DNA from: Flavobacteriaceae bacterium
GTDB taxonomy: Bacteria > Bacteroidota > Bacteroidia > Flavobacteriales > Flavobacteriaceae
DNA length: 56,892 nt
Direction: 5' to 3'
NCBI GenBank assembly: GCA_947446865.1
Contig: CANFHX010000017.1
Location: forward strand, 1 to 56,892
Shown: piece by piece, positions 45,987 through 54,810 of the stretch
Layout: every line of letters begins with the position of its first letter
Position numbering within the stretch: the stretch's first letter is position 1
Program-made: the position numbers and the translations under genes
Notes under the pieces: generated by a model
Told to the model about the DNA's origin: nothing
Seen by the model: the letters and a program-made list of their open reading frames with translations, nothing else
Databases searched by the model: none

Positions 45987-48900
45987 TATACAAATTTGAT
46001 TTTGGCAATATTTAATCCTTGTTCTACTAAATCATCTATTTGTTTGAATGAAATATCTAAATCATACTTTGCTTTTAAATCAAAAATGTAATCATCAATA
46101 GCAATTTTAATTTTACCTTCAATATCAGTTTTGTTTTGCCAATCAATAATTAAAATTTCATCTTCAAATACTATTGAACGAATGATTACATCTATTTCGA
46201 CTGCGATTTCTGTAGCTATTTCAGGTTTCGAAACTAATTCGGTTGTCAGTATTTCTTTGACTAAATTATATATAGCAATACCGGTATCATTTCCATTTAA
46301 TTCTTGTGGGACATTGTTTCTTTTACCACTTAAAAATTCAGCTTCAAGTTCTTTAACCTTTCTTAAATATTCAGCTTCGGTAATGCGTTCTAAACGATAC
46401 GTTTCAATTGTCTCACGAATTAAAGCCGATAACTTTTTATAATAAATTGGGTCTTCATTAACTTTTACATTAATTGCTCTAATTGTTCTACTTGCTATAT
46501 GGTCTGCTTTTGCTGCTTTACCTGTTAGTTTTTCAACTTCTGCTTCTCTTTGTTCTTTATCAAATATGTTTACTAAATCAGTTATCTTCAACATATCACC
46601 TTCGGTTGTAATATGCTTGTCTATTAACTTTTGTATTTGTGGTTCGTAAGATGCATAATCTGCTTCGTCAGAATATCTTCTTTTAACTGAAATTCTTAAT
46701 TCTAAAAAGAATTTTAAATCCTTTTTGTATTTGGCTATTACCTTATCAGGCGTTTTAGTTTCAAACTCATAACTCGATAATGCTAATTTTAATAACCTTG
46801 CAAATATTGATACCTTTTCATAAAAGTTATGTCTGATTTCTTCATCTGCTAATAATACTTCATAAGCCGGTTCGTCATACTTATTAGATATGGTTTTGAA
46901 AACATCCCAAACTTCTGAATGCGCTTGTGGAAGCTTCTTAATTTCATCGTTGATATTAGTAAACGTACCAGCCAAATCTTCTTCATCATAAGCATTATCA
47001 CCTGAATAGGTTTCTAATGCTTTGTCTAGATTTTCAAGATTACCATAATAATCAATGATATATCCGTAATCCTTTCCGGGATGTAATCTGTTTACCCTTG
47101 CAATTGCTTGTAATAATGTATGCTCTCTTAATGCCCTTGTTATATACAAAACAATATTTCTAGGCGCATCAAAACCTGTTAATAATTTATCAACAACAAT
47201 AATAATCTCTGGAGTATCTTGTTTTTTAAATGCACTAATTATAGACTTCTCATACTTTTCAGTAGTGCCATATTTATCCATTTTTGCTTTCCAAAATGCT
47301 TTTACTTTATCGTCTGCTTTGTCGAAAGCATCTTCTTCACCCTCACGAGTATCTGGTGCTGAAATAATAACTTCGGAAGTTACTTTCCCTATTTCATCAA
47401 AATACTCTTTGTACTTAATTGCCGTTGCTTTGTTTGGTGCTACTAATTGACCTTTAAATACAGTTCCTTGCCAATTGTCTACAAAATGTTCAACAATATC
47501 CCAAGCTCTTGCATATATGATTTGGTCAGCCTTATTCAACATGTTCTTACTGCTGTACTTTCTTTTTAAAGCTGCTTTACCGTAAGGTGTCAATGGTTCA
47601 GAGATTTTATTAAAATAATTGTCAATTGGATTGTCATTTACTTCAATTAAATTGTGTCTTCCCTCATAAAGCAAAGGAACAACAGCACCATCAGCAACCG
47701 CGTCATTTATAGAATAAACATCAATTAAGCCACCAAATTTATTGGCTGTGCTTTTTTCCTTTTTCATTAATGGAGTTCCTGTGAATGCTAAAAAACAAGC
47801 ATTTGGGAATACTTGTTGCATTCTTACATTGAAAGAACCATATTGACTACGATGTCCTTCATCAACTAAAACAAAAATTTCAGAAGATAAGAAAGGTGTT
47901 ACTGAAGCATCTACAGCTGCTTTGAATTTGTGTATTAAAGTAGTGATTACAGCATCACCGGGTTCGGCAATAAGGTTTAATAAACTTTTGTCTTTTTTAA
48001 GTTTTTCAAATTCTCTATCAGATAGTTTTTCGCCTTTTAATTTTTTGATGATTTCTTTTGATGCTCCAACTTCTGCATTCTCTACTGGAAATTGACATTT
48101 TTGAAATGTTTCCGTTATTTGGCTATCTAAGTCTATACGGTCAGTAACTAATATTATTTTAGGGTTTTTAATGCAAGGATGTGCTGCAATCAATTGCGCT
48201 AACATAACCATTGTTAATGATTTTCCGCTTCCTTGTGTATGCCAAATTACACCACCTAGGTATTTGTTATTTATTTTGGTATTTAAACGTGCTAATGTGT
48301 TTTTAATACCAAAGTATTGTTGATACCTACTTATTTTTTTAACCCCATCATCATATACTATATAATTGAACATTAAATCTAATATTCGTTTTGGTTGGCA
48401 AAAACTGAAGATTAATTTATCTTGCTCAGTAACGGTTTCTGAATTATCGACCACATTTGCGATAAATTCATTTCTCTTTTCGTGCCAATCAATTAATTTG
48501 TTCCAATCATCTTTGTTAACTGATTTTTTTTTGATTTCTGAAATAGTATCTTCCCAAAGTGTTTGTTCTTGTTTGGTTTTAAATAATTCTTTCCAAAAAC
48601 TCCAAAACTCTTTAGGTGTTGCAGTTGTTGCAAACTTTGCATCGTTTACAGCAATAGACATTACTATATTACTATATAGATATAATGGACGTATGCCATC
48701 ATCTTGTTGATTGCGTAAGTGTTGTTCTATTCCTTTATCAATCGGTTCTTTTATTATTGGACTTTTACATTCAATAACTACCATAGGAATACCATTAATA
48801 AACAAAACTATATCTGGACGATAATGGTCGTTTCTTTCTGAACGTAATACACTAAATTCTTCGGTAACATGATAGGTGTTATTTTCAAGGTTTTTCCAAT

Positions 48901-49354
48901 CAATATATTGAAAAGAAAAACTTTTTTTATCACCTAAAACTGTTTGTTCTAAACTTTTTCCTAATGTTATTAGTTCATAATAAGCTTTATTAGCAGCAAT
49001 ATATCCATCTTGAACGGGTAAATCTCTTAATGCAAGTAAACCATTACTTATATTTGTATCTGTAAATTCAAACTCTTTTTGCTTATATTCAATCTTGTTT
49101 ATTTTACGCAATTGTTCTTTTAGAATATCTTCTAATAATACATTAGAAGTCCTATTTCCTCTAGCTTCTAGAGCTTCATCAGGGGTAAGATATTGCCAAC
49201 CTATATTCATTAAAAGTTTTAATGCAGGTAGTTGTGCTATGTGGTCTTCTATAAAAGATGGAGTACTCATATCTATTGTTTTATCTTTATAAATAGCTTT
49301 TTTTTGTGTAACTATTGTTTTATTAGATTTAATTATTACATTTGCAGTGTTCAT
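45986..49354 (-). CDS. hsdR: Type I restriction enzyme, R (endonuclease/translocase) subunit
   Basis: A 1,122-residue HsdR. The N-terminal nuclease domain has RPDIVLFINGIPMVVIECKS (about 177-196; D and ExK of the PD-ExK site). The SF2 motor has VIWHTQGSGKSLTMVMLA (motif I), LVTDRIDLDSQ, LVDEGHRSQYG (II), FLAFTGTPL (III) and ARVNRLHPGKDYG (VI). A helical C-terminus contacts the methylase core. It translocates DNA and cuts unmethylated DNA away from the recognition site. The listed ATG gives 28 residues before MSTPSFIEDHIAQ, a typical HsdR beginning, so ATG 49270 is a possible alternative start. It is intact. A 67-bp gap separates it from the DUF3800/nuclease pair upstream. Confidence 0.96.
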   Translation of the reverse strand: MNTANVIIKSNKTIVTQKKAIYKDKTIDMSTPSFIEDHIAQLPALKLLMNIGWQYLTPDEALEARGNRTSNVLLEDILKEQLRKINKIEYKQKEFEFTDTNISNGLLALRDLPVQDGYIAANKAYYELITLGKSLEQTVLGDKKSFSFQYIDWKNLENNTYHVTEEFSVLRSERNDHYRPDIVLFINGIPMVVIECKSPIIKEPIDKGIEQHLRNQQDDGIRPLYLYSNIVMSIAVNDAKFATTATPKEFWSFWKELFKTKQEQTLWEDTISEIKKKSVNKDDWNKLIDWHEKRNEFIANVVDNSETVTEQDKLIFSFCQPKRILDLMFNYIVYDDGVKKISRYQQYFGIKNTLARLNTKINNKYLGGVIWHTQGSGKSLTMVMLAQLIAAHPCIKNPKIILVTDRIDLDSQITETFQKCQFPVENAEVGASKEIIKKLKGEKLSDREFEKLKKDKSLLNLIAEPGDAVITTLIHKFKAAVDASVTPFLSSEIFVLVDEGHRSQYGSFNVRMQQVFPNACFLAFTGTPLMKKEKSTANKFGGLIDVYSINDAVADGAVVPLLYEGRHNLIEVNDNPIDNYFNKISEPLTPYGKAALKRKYSSKNMLNKADQIIYARAWDIVEHFVDNWQGTVFKGQLVAPNKATAIKYKEYFDEIGKVTSEVIISAPDTREGEEDAFDKADDKVKAFWKAKMDKYGTTEKYEKSIISAFKKQDTPEIIIVVDKLLTGFDAPRNIVLYITRALREHTLLQAIARVNRLHPGKDYGYIIDYYGNLENLDKALETYSGDNAYDEEDLAGTFTNINDEIKKLPQAHSEVWDVFKTISNKYDEPAYEVLLADEEIRHNFYEKVSIFARLLKLALSSYEFETKTPDKVIAKYKKDLKFFLELRISVKRRYSDEADYASYEPQIQKLIDKHITTEGDMLKITDLVNIFDKEQREAEVEKLTGKAAKADHIASRTIRAINVKVNEDPIYYKKLSALIRETIETYRLERITEAEYLRKVKELEAEFLSGKRNNVPQELNGNDTGIAIYNLVKEILTTELVSKPEIATEIAVEIDVIIRSIVFEDEILIIDWQNKTDIEGKIKIAIDDYIFDLKAKYDLDISFKQIDDLVEQGLNIAKIKFV

Positions 49355-49421
49355 TCTACCATAATAGAGAGAATTGAATTTCGAAGTCCGATACGCCCAG
49401 AAGTGTACCGGATTTTGCGTT

Positions 49422-49961
49422 TTAATACACTACAGGTAACTTTTTACTTCTTTTATTCTCTATCTGTTTTGGCCCACCAAGTTTCTCTGTTAAGTAGTAA
49501 GCAGATATTAAATAGTAATCTAATTGTGTTCTGTGTGGTTCTAGAATTACAATGTATTGTTCTGCAATATCATAGATATATGTTCTAATTACACTTTTTC
49601 CTCTTACTCTATCTACATAACTAAAAATATCAATATCAGTTTTCTTTATCTCTCTAACATGATACCAAATCCAATGCAATCTTTTGGATCTGTCATAATC
49701 AAATAAAGAACGTGTTTTTATTACTTTACCTCTTTTGTCCTTTTCTTCCTCCGTCATATGCGTTAAGTGAGAAAATAAACTCTCTACTTCTTCAACACCT
49801 TCTTTTTTTATTGGACGAATTAGTTTTGTTCTAAATAGAAAAAGTGGATTATCTGCAATGTCTCTGTCGAAGATGGCTCTTAAGGAAGCTGTTCTTTGTC
49901 CTTGTGTAAAGTGCAAAATCTCTAACAGCTCATTGTATCTTTTGATTTGATTAATTGCCAT
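49422..49961 (-). CDS. Possible BECR-fold (barnase/EndoU/RelE-like) nuclease, overlaps DUF3800 gene
   Basis: A 179-residue soluble protein. The C-terminal half (RTYIYDIAEQYIVILEPHR, then DYYLISAYYLTEKLGG and a basic tail) resembles the strand pattern of phage-type barnase/EndoU/colicin E5-D/RelE-like (PBECR) nucleases: a middle SKRLHWIWYHV, a strand IVIL, and a final strand YYLISAYYL. I cannot name a catalytic residue with certainty, so the call is tentative. Its start overlaps the DUF3800 stop by 11 bp, so the two form a coupled pair. Placed between hsdS and hsdR, it may be a toxin-like effector with DUF3800 as partner; other readings are a type I accessory factor or an unrelated cargo gene. 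Confidence 0.7.
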   Translation of the reverse strand: MAINQIKRYNELLEILHFTQGQRTASLRAIFDRDIADNPLFLFRTKLIRPIKKEGVEEVESLFSHLTHMTEEEKDKRGKVIKTRSLFDYDRSKRLHWIWYHVREIKKTDIDIFSYVDRVRGKSVIRTYIYDIAEQYIVILEPHRTQLDYYLISAYYLTEKLGGPKQIENKRSKKLPVVY

Positions 49962-50631
49962 TTTTCAAGTCTATAAAAAAGAGGTTGAACTTATTTTCTG
50001 CTTTATCTGTTTTTTGAGTAAGTGGTTTACCGCAGTATCTTTCTATTTTCTCAATGATGTTATTTTTTGCGGTTACTTTATTCATGCCTCTTAATTTGTA
50101 ATTGATAGCGCCCATCAATACATCTGTAAGTTGCATTAGTTCACTTTCATACGACCTAATTACTTGAAGATTTCTAATGTTATTATAATCTCTTTCAAGG
50201 TATGTTTTGAGATTTCTTGCTTTTAGATATGAATGTGTATCTTTTATGTCAATATAAATATTATAATTAAATTCAGGATTAATTTTTTTGTTGAGTAATT
50301 GATAATACATTTTGTCGTAAAAATCATTATGGCTTTGATTATGCGTTTTATGGTCTAACTGCGACTTATCTATTACAATTGCTCTAAAGTTTAAATCACT
50401 ATTAAAAAAATAGTCAATCATTTCATTGTAAAAAGGATATTGCGATTTTGAGATTGAACTCCATTTCATTTCTCCTCTGTAGAAATGCTTGAGTTTCATT
50501 TCTCTAATGTTTTGATTGTGCATTTTAAGTAAATGATAAGGTGTGCTTATATATGACAGTATCATAAACGGTTGCCCATCATTTTCTATGTGGGTGCTTT
50601 CATCGCAATAAAAATTATATGTTTTACTCAT
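49951..50631 (-). CDS. DUF3800 family protein (RNase H-like fold)
   Basis: A 226-residue protein with the DUF3800 pattern: an N-terminal FYCDEST (residues 7-13, the D-E pair of the RNase H-like core), HFYRGEMKWSSIS in the middle (about 49-61), then YIDIKDTHSY and the C-terminal ESELMQLTDVLMGAINYKLRG, in which QLTDVL is the family's most conserved stretch. The acidic residues could bind metal as in RNase H-like nucleases. The family's function is unproven, but it is frequent in defence islands and phages. It starts 15 nt after hsdS and overlaps the next gene by 11 bp, so it is part of the restriction operon. Confidence 0.88.
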   Translation of the reverse strand: MSKTYNFYCDESTHIENDGQPFMILSYISTPYHLLKMHNQNIREMKLKHFYRGEMKWSSISKSQYPFYNEMIDYFFNSDLNFRAIVIDKSQLDHKTHNQSHNDFYDKMYYQLLNKKINPEFNYNIYIDIKDTHSYLKARNLKTYLERDYNNIRNLQVIRSYESELMQLTDVLMGAINYKLRGMNKVTAKNNIIEKIERYCGKPLTQKTDKAENKFNLFFIDLKNGN

Positions 50632-50646
50632 TACTTTATCCTTATT

Positions 50647-51915
50647 TTAATTTACATTCACTCTTATTTTTCCTGTTAGCAATTGTTGCATTAAACCTTT
50701 CTTTTGCAACTGCAATGCTTCAAATTTGGTTTCATAACTTTTCAGCTCTTGATTGGCAGTTTCTAAAACTTGTGAAATAGCTTTTTGCTCCTCAAATGAT
50801 GGTATTGTTAATTCTAAATTTAAAAAATCATCTAAACCAATGTTTAATAAACCGTGTGCTCTTCCGCCTTCTTTGGCTACTTTCATTAAATTGTTTGTCA
50901 TTAAACCATTTTCAAAAAAGTACACCATATAATCTGGACAAACATTTTCTTTTAATTCAAAGCATATGTAAAGTGTGGTTACAACTGCTTTTTCAAAATC
51001 ATTTAATCTCTTAAATGCTCCCATTGGATAGCCGTTTGAATAACTTTTGTTATAAGCAAATTGTCCTTTTTTTAATAAATAATATCCTGATAATGTATCA
51101 CTAGCAACTCTTTTGTTAAAAAAATCTTCTTGAAGAACAAAGCCTCTTTGAGCAGAAATCGTAACGACAGTATCATTTAATTCTTCATTTTTTGCTGTAA
51201 CTCTAATTGCTATTTTACCCAAATGCGTATTACTCCATTTTTCACTAAACCCACCCAATCTTTTTTTTCCTGTTAGAAGTTGTTGAGCAAGTCCTTTGTT
51301 TCTTGCTTTGAGTGTATTTATTGTTGTTTTGCAATTGGTAATTGCTTCGTCCCAAGTAGATAGTATTTCGGCTATTTTTTGTTGTTCGGGCAATGGTGGG
51401 ATTGGGAGTTTGAATAATTTCAAATCACTGCCGTTTATTGAGTTTATCGTTGCACCTAAATTTTTATGAATTTCTTTCTGAAATAAATCTGTTCCAAATA
51501 TCTGATATAGATAATTATTATAATCACTTCTAAAAACAGCCATAAAAGCACCAAAAGCATAACCTTCTGCATCTTCAGTTATTAGTGCATTTTTACCAAT
51601 TAACGATTTACTTCCATTTCTAACACAAATTAAAATATCTCCTTTCTTTACAGGATTAAATTTATCTGCTTTTACAAATACATTATCAGTATATACAAGT
51701 TGCCTGTCTTTTATGTTGGAAGAACGTAAAACTAAAATACCTTCTTTATGAATGTCATTTGGGCTGTAGGTTAGACCATTAATGATTTCTCCTAAATCCC
51801 CTAATTTTTTTGCATTCCAATCAATTGGAATAACACCAAAAGCGGTTTTTTTGTAACCGTTAGGAGTTTGCGTATTATTATGACTTATTGTCGGTGTTGT
51901 ATCGGTGTTGTTCAT
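50647..51915 (-). CDS. hsdS: Type I restriction enzyme, S (specificity) subunit
   Basis: A 422-residue HsdS with the usual two-halves layout. TRD1 covers about 15-175 (VIPIDWNAKKLGDLGEIING to LPIPPLPEQQKIAEILSTWD), followed by a central conserved helix ending GLAQQLLTGKKRLGGF. TRD2 covers about 215-385 (HLGKIAIRVTA to LTIPSFEEQKAISQVL), followed by a distal helix ending GLMQQLLTGKIRV. The two TRDs set a bipartite recognition sequence, which cannot be read from the protein. Its ATG is 1 nt after the hsdM stop, so translation is coupled. Confidence 0.96.
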   Translation of the reverse strand: MNNTDTTPTISHNNTQTPNGYKKTAFGVIPIDWNAKKLGDLGEIINGLTYSPNDIHKEGILVLRSSNIKDRQLVYTDNVFVKADKFNPVKKGDILICVRNGSKSLIGKNALITEDAEGYAFGAFMAVFRSDYNNYLYQIFGTDLFQKEIHKNLGATINSINGSDLKLFKLPIPPLPEQQKIAEILSTWDEAITNCKTTINTLKARNKGLAQQLLTGKKRLGGFSEKWSNTHLGKIAIRVTAKNEELNDTVVTISAQRGFVLQEDFFNKRVASDTLSGYYLLKKGQFAYNKSYSNGYPMGAFKRLNDFEKAVVTTLYICFELKENVCPDYMVYFFENGLMTNNLMKVAKEGGRAHGLLNIGLDDFLNLELTIPSFEEQKAISQVLETANQELKSYETKFEALQLQKKGLMQQLLTGKIRVNVN

Positions 51916-51916
51916 A

Positions 51917-53455
51917 TTAAAATCCTAACTCTACTAAATACTTGTTCATTTTTTCTTCAACTGCAATAAGTTCACTTTTCAGCGATACAATTGTTTCTTG
52001 AGTTTGTTTTACGTCAATAGCTGCTTCTTCCTCAAAAGTATCTACATAGCGTGGTATGTTGAGGTTGTAATCATTGTCTTTTAAATCTTTGATTGTTGCT
52101 CTAAAAGCGTATTTGTCTTCTACAACAATGCCATTTTCCGTTTTTAATGGAGTAGTATTTTTGAAGTTAACATAGGTATCAACGATTTTTTTTATATCGC
52201 TTATGTTTTCATTATCACGTAATCTGTTTTGATTTTTACCTGCTTCATATCCTTTACTACCATCTATAAATAATACATCGGTATTATTTCCTTTTGCTTT
52301 GTTAAACATTAATATTGAAGCTGGAATACCAGTGCCAAAAAACAAGTTAGCAGGTAAACCAATCACTGCTTCTAAAAGATTTTCTTCTATTAATTGTTGG
52401 CGTATTTTCCCTTCGCTACTCCCACGAAACAATACACCGTGAGGCATAATAACTCCTACACGTCCTGTATCTTCATAAGTAGTTTCTATCATATGGCTGA
52501 TAAAAGCATAATCGCCTTTACTTTTGGGTGGAACTCCCCTGTGATAGCGATTGTGAGTATCGGCAATAGCGGTTTCAGCTCCCCATTTGTCAAGCGAAAA
52601 TGGAGGATTCGCCGTAACGATGTTGAACTTCATTAAATTATCTCCTTCTAATAAACGAGGATTATTTAAAGTATCTCCCCATTCAATAGTAGCATCGTCT
52701 ATCTCGTGCAAAAACATATTCATACGAGCTAATGCCCAAGTGCTTCCGTTTACTTCTTGTCCGTATAAAGCAAAGTTGTTACTTCCTACTTCTTTTGCCA
52801 TTTTTATTAATAGCGATGCACTTCCACACGCTGGATCACATATACGGTCTCCAGGTTGTGGGTTTAATAATTTTGCTAATAGTGTTGATACTTCACTAGG
52901 TGTGTAGAACTCGCCTGATTTCTTACCTTCTTCACCGGCAAACATCGAAATTAGATATTCATAAGCATCACCTATAATGTCATTTCCTTCCAAGTGTGAA
53001 GGCTGTAAATCCATCGCAGAGAAATCAACCAACAAGTTTTTTAATCTTCTGTTTCTGTCTTTAGTTTGCCCTAGATTATTTTCGGAATTAAAATCAATAC
53101 TTCTGAACACTCTATCTAATTTGCTTCTGTTAGCATCTTCAATACGTTCTAATGAAGTGTTGATTAGCTCACCTAAATTAGGTTCATTTCTGTTTTCAAA
53201 AAGAAATTCAAAGGTTGCGTTCTCTGGAAGTTTGAAACGCTCATTTGCTAAAGCTCTTTCAATACGAGCTGTATCACCGTTGTATTTTGTGGCATAGAAA
53301 TTCTTTTTGTCTTTCCATACATCAGATACATACTTTACAAACAACATAGTTAATACATAATCTTTGTATTGATTACTGTTAAGCACACCTCTAAAAGTAT
53401 CACAAGCTTTCCAAACGATTTGATTAATTTCTTTTTGTGTGATTTTATTTTCCAT
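51917..53455 (-). CDS. hsdM: Type I restriction enzyme, M (DNA adenine methyltransferase) subunit
   Basis: A 512-residue HsdM. The N-terminal helical domain is followed by the N6_Mtase core: GEFYTPSEVSTLLAKLL (about 180-197), the SAM site DPACGSASLLIKMAKEVG (about 203-220), and the catalytic TANPPFSLDKWG (NPPF near 284). The C-terminal coiled coil (VSLKSELIAVEEKMNKYL) docks on HsdS. It methylates adenine in the site chosen by HsdS and forms the M2S core to which HsdR binds. It lies 6 nt behind the half-length S gene and 1 nt before hsdS. It is intact and of normal length. Confidence 0.97.
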   Translation of the reverse strand: MENKITQKEINQIVWKACDTFRGVLNSNQYKDYVLTMLFVKYVSDVWKDKKNFYATKYNGDTARIERALANERFKLPENATFEFLFENRNEPNLGELINTSLERIEDANRSKLDRVFRSIDFNSENNLGQTKDRNRRLKNLLVDFSAMDLQPSHLEGNDIIGDAYEYLISMFAGEEGKKSGEFYTPSEVSTLLAKLLNPQPGDRICDPACGSASLLIKMAKEVGSNNFALYGQEVNGSTWALARMNMFLHEIDDATIEWGDTLNNPRLLEGDNLMKFNIVTANPPFSLDKWGAETAIADTHNRYHRGVPPKSKGDYAFISHMIETTYEDTGRVGVIMPHGVLFRGSSEGKIRQQLIEENLLEAVIGLPANLFFGTGIPASILMFNKAKGNNTDVLFIDGSKGYEAGKNQNRLRDNENISDIKKIVDTYVNFKNTTPLKTENGIVVEDKYAFRATIKDLKDNDYNLNIPRYVDTFEEEAAIDVKQTQETIVSLKSELIAVEEKMNKYLVELGF

Positions 53456-53461
53456 AGTAAT

Positions 53462-54019
53462 CTATTTTACGATTTTATTAATTATACCTTGAAACAAGGC
53501 TTTTTTATGTTCTATAATTTGATTTGATAATTTTATTTCCTCTGAATGTAAGGCACTAATTGTTGCAATATTATTTTGTATTTCTAATTTTGGTATGTCA
53601 ATTATTATACTTTCTAATTCACCCTTTCTAATAGATGGAATAGAACTACCAGCACCTATGCTTTGAAACTGACTTTGGTATTTTTGAGAGTTAAACAACG
53701 TTGTAATATAATCAGGATTTACTTTTTCCTTGTTTGTTCTAATCACATAGAATATAGAAGAAGCAATTGCTGGCCCCATAGATTTATTGTAAGTCCAAGC
53801 AAAGGTTCTAAATCCTTTACCTACAAAAAGCACATCGCCATCTTCTAAAAGATGATTCTCTTTTTTATTGTCCAAATTTACGAATGCATCTATATCACTT
53901 TGAAGATTACCAAAATCATCAAAGTTTTTAGCTTGTAGGTACTTAGCAAAACCCTTTTCAAGTGGTTTTACATAAAGTCCAAACTTTATATTTGCAATAT
54001 CCTTTAACTGTTCCTGCAT
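53462..54019 (-). CDS. hsdS: Half-length (single-TRD) type I specificity-like protein
   Basis: A 185-residue protein with one target-recognition-like domain (LKDIANIKFGLYVKP, LLEDGDVLFVGKG, YITTLFNSQKYQSQF, IPSIRKGELESIIIDIPKLE) and one C-terminal helix (IATISALHSEEIKLSNQIIE). That is half of a normal HsdS. It is the first gene of the operon, 6 nt before hsdM, while a complete hsdS follows hsdM. I recall similar short S-like proteins at this place in other Bacteroidota. It could pair as a homodimer to give a second specificity, or act as an accessory domain for the methylase. It does not look truncated: it has its own start and a clean C-terminus. Confidence 0.8.
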   Translation of the reverse strand: MQEQLKDIANIKFGLYVKPLEKGFAKYLQAKNFDDFGNLQSDIDAFVNLDNKKENHLLEDGDVLFVGKGFRTFAWTYNKSMGPAIASSIFYVIRTNKEKVNPDYITTLFNSQKYQSQFQSIGAGSSIPSIRKGELESIIIDIPKLEIQNNIATISALHSEEIKLSNQIIEHKKALFQGIINKIVK

Positions 54020-54309
54020 CTATACTATTTTGTAGAATGTTTCAAATTCTTTACGAAGATAAAAAAAATAATCAAACATCCTAATAAATATTTTTGTAGA
54101 GTTATTCAAAATTTTTACAAAAAAAATCAAGCGTAACCTACCCTGTCTCAAAACCCCCACTAATGCTGAGTGATTACAACACCCCCTCCGGTGTTGTGTT
54201 AAACAATAAATTCTGGCTGGAAATAATTACTTAAGGTGAAAGCTAAGTGTTGCTCCAGAGAAAATGTTGTTTGTTACTAAAATGTTTAACTCAAAAACAA
54301 GTAAAAAAA
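54020..54309. other. Divergent intergenic region with GC-clamped hairpin
   Basis: It separates the minus-strand defence operon from the plus-strand element genes and must contain the operon's promoter. No exact TAnnTTTG is seen; TATCTTCG on the minus strand near 54053-54060 is the nearest match. A hairpin ACAACACC/GGTGTTGT with a CCCTCC loop lies at 54176-54197. The stretch 54125-54240 is richer in C and G than its surroundings. Confidence 0.4.
54176..54197. other. Hairpin ACAACACC-CCCTCC-GGTGTTGT
   Basis: A perfect 8-bp stem with a 6-nt loop and no T-run behind it, so it is not a typical terminator. It could be a protein-binding or processing site of the element. Confidence 0.45.
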
Positions 54310-54711
54310 ATGGTAAGAATTTCAAATTACATTAAAAGAACAACAGAGCAAGGAAAAGAATTCTTTACTCTAGAATTACAAGGTGGGGTTGAAATAGTGA
54401 AATCCCAAGAAACGGGAAAGAATTATATGACTGCAAGAAAAGCATCAATGTCTTGCACATTTGATGAAGCATCATGCATCTCATTAATTGGAACAGAACT
54501 GCCAGGATCTGTTAAGAAAGTAGAGTGTGATGCTTATGAATACACAATCAAAGATACTGGAGAGGTAATCACCTTAAACCACAGATTTGAGTATTTAGAA
54601 GAAAACGCTGCTACTTCGAAAGTAGAGAAAAGTAAATCTACAATTGAAGATTTCATGAGCAATGCGAATGTGAAAAACGCCTTCTCATCAAATGGCGAGT
54701 TAGTCCATTAA
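54310..54711 (+). CDS. Unrecognised small element protein
   Basis: A 133-residue protein (MVRISNYIKRTTEQGKEFF...). The first ~95 residues read as beta strands (FFTLELQGGVEIVKSQETG, KKVECDAYEYTIKDTG), an OB-like or small beta-barrel pattern. The rest is a low-complexity linker (TSKVEKSKSTIEDFMSNANV) with a conserved-looking tail. Small proteins of this shape occur beside RadC-like genes in Bacteroidota elements as I remember them, possibly single-strand DNA-binding accessory proteins; this is inference. I chose ATG 54310 over an open TTG at 54247. A terminator follows. Confidence 0.7.
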   Translation: MVRISNYIKRTTEQGKEFFTLELQGGVEIVKSQETGKNYMTARKASMSCTFDEASCISLIGTELPGSVKKVECDAYEYTIKDTGEVITLNHRFEYLEENAATSKVEKSKSTIEDFMSNANVKNAFSSNGELVH

Positions 54712-54716
54712 CACCT

Positions 54717-54780
54717 AAAAAGACATCCTTCGTTGACTATTACTCCTAAAGTAAAAAATCAGCTAGGATTGTCTTTTTTT
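54717..54780 (+). terminator. Terminator-like hairpin behind 54310 gene
   Basis: AAAAGACATCC (from 54717) pairs with GGATTGTCTTTT (one bulge) over a loop of about 40 nt, followed by a run of T. The long loop makes it less certain. Confidence 0.55.
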
Positions 54781-54781
54781 T

Positions 54782-54810
54782 ATTAAACATTAACTTTAAT
54801 TTTTTTATCA
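54782..54810 (+). promoter_or_regulatory. Leader shared with the RecA-like ATPase gene
   Basis: ATTAAACATTAACTTTAA starts exactly 29 nt before the ATG, as does its near-twin at 37770-37798. The two genes are 17 kb apart on either side of the defence cargo. Confidence 0.6.

Noticed and set aside
49232..49588. 118-codon plus-strand frame across the hsdR start
   Set aside because: It is antisense to hsdR and the 49422 gene and shows no promoter or protein-like pattern.
54176..54197. Intrinsic terminator
   Set aside because: The hairpin is good but no T-run follows on either strand, and it lies between divergent units.
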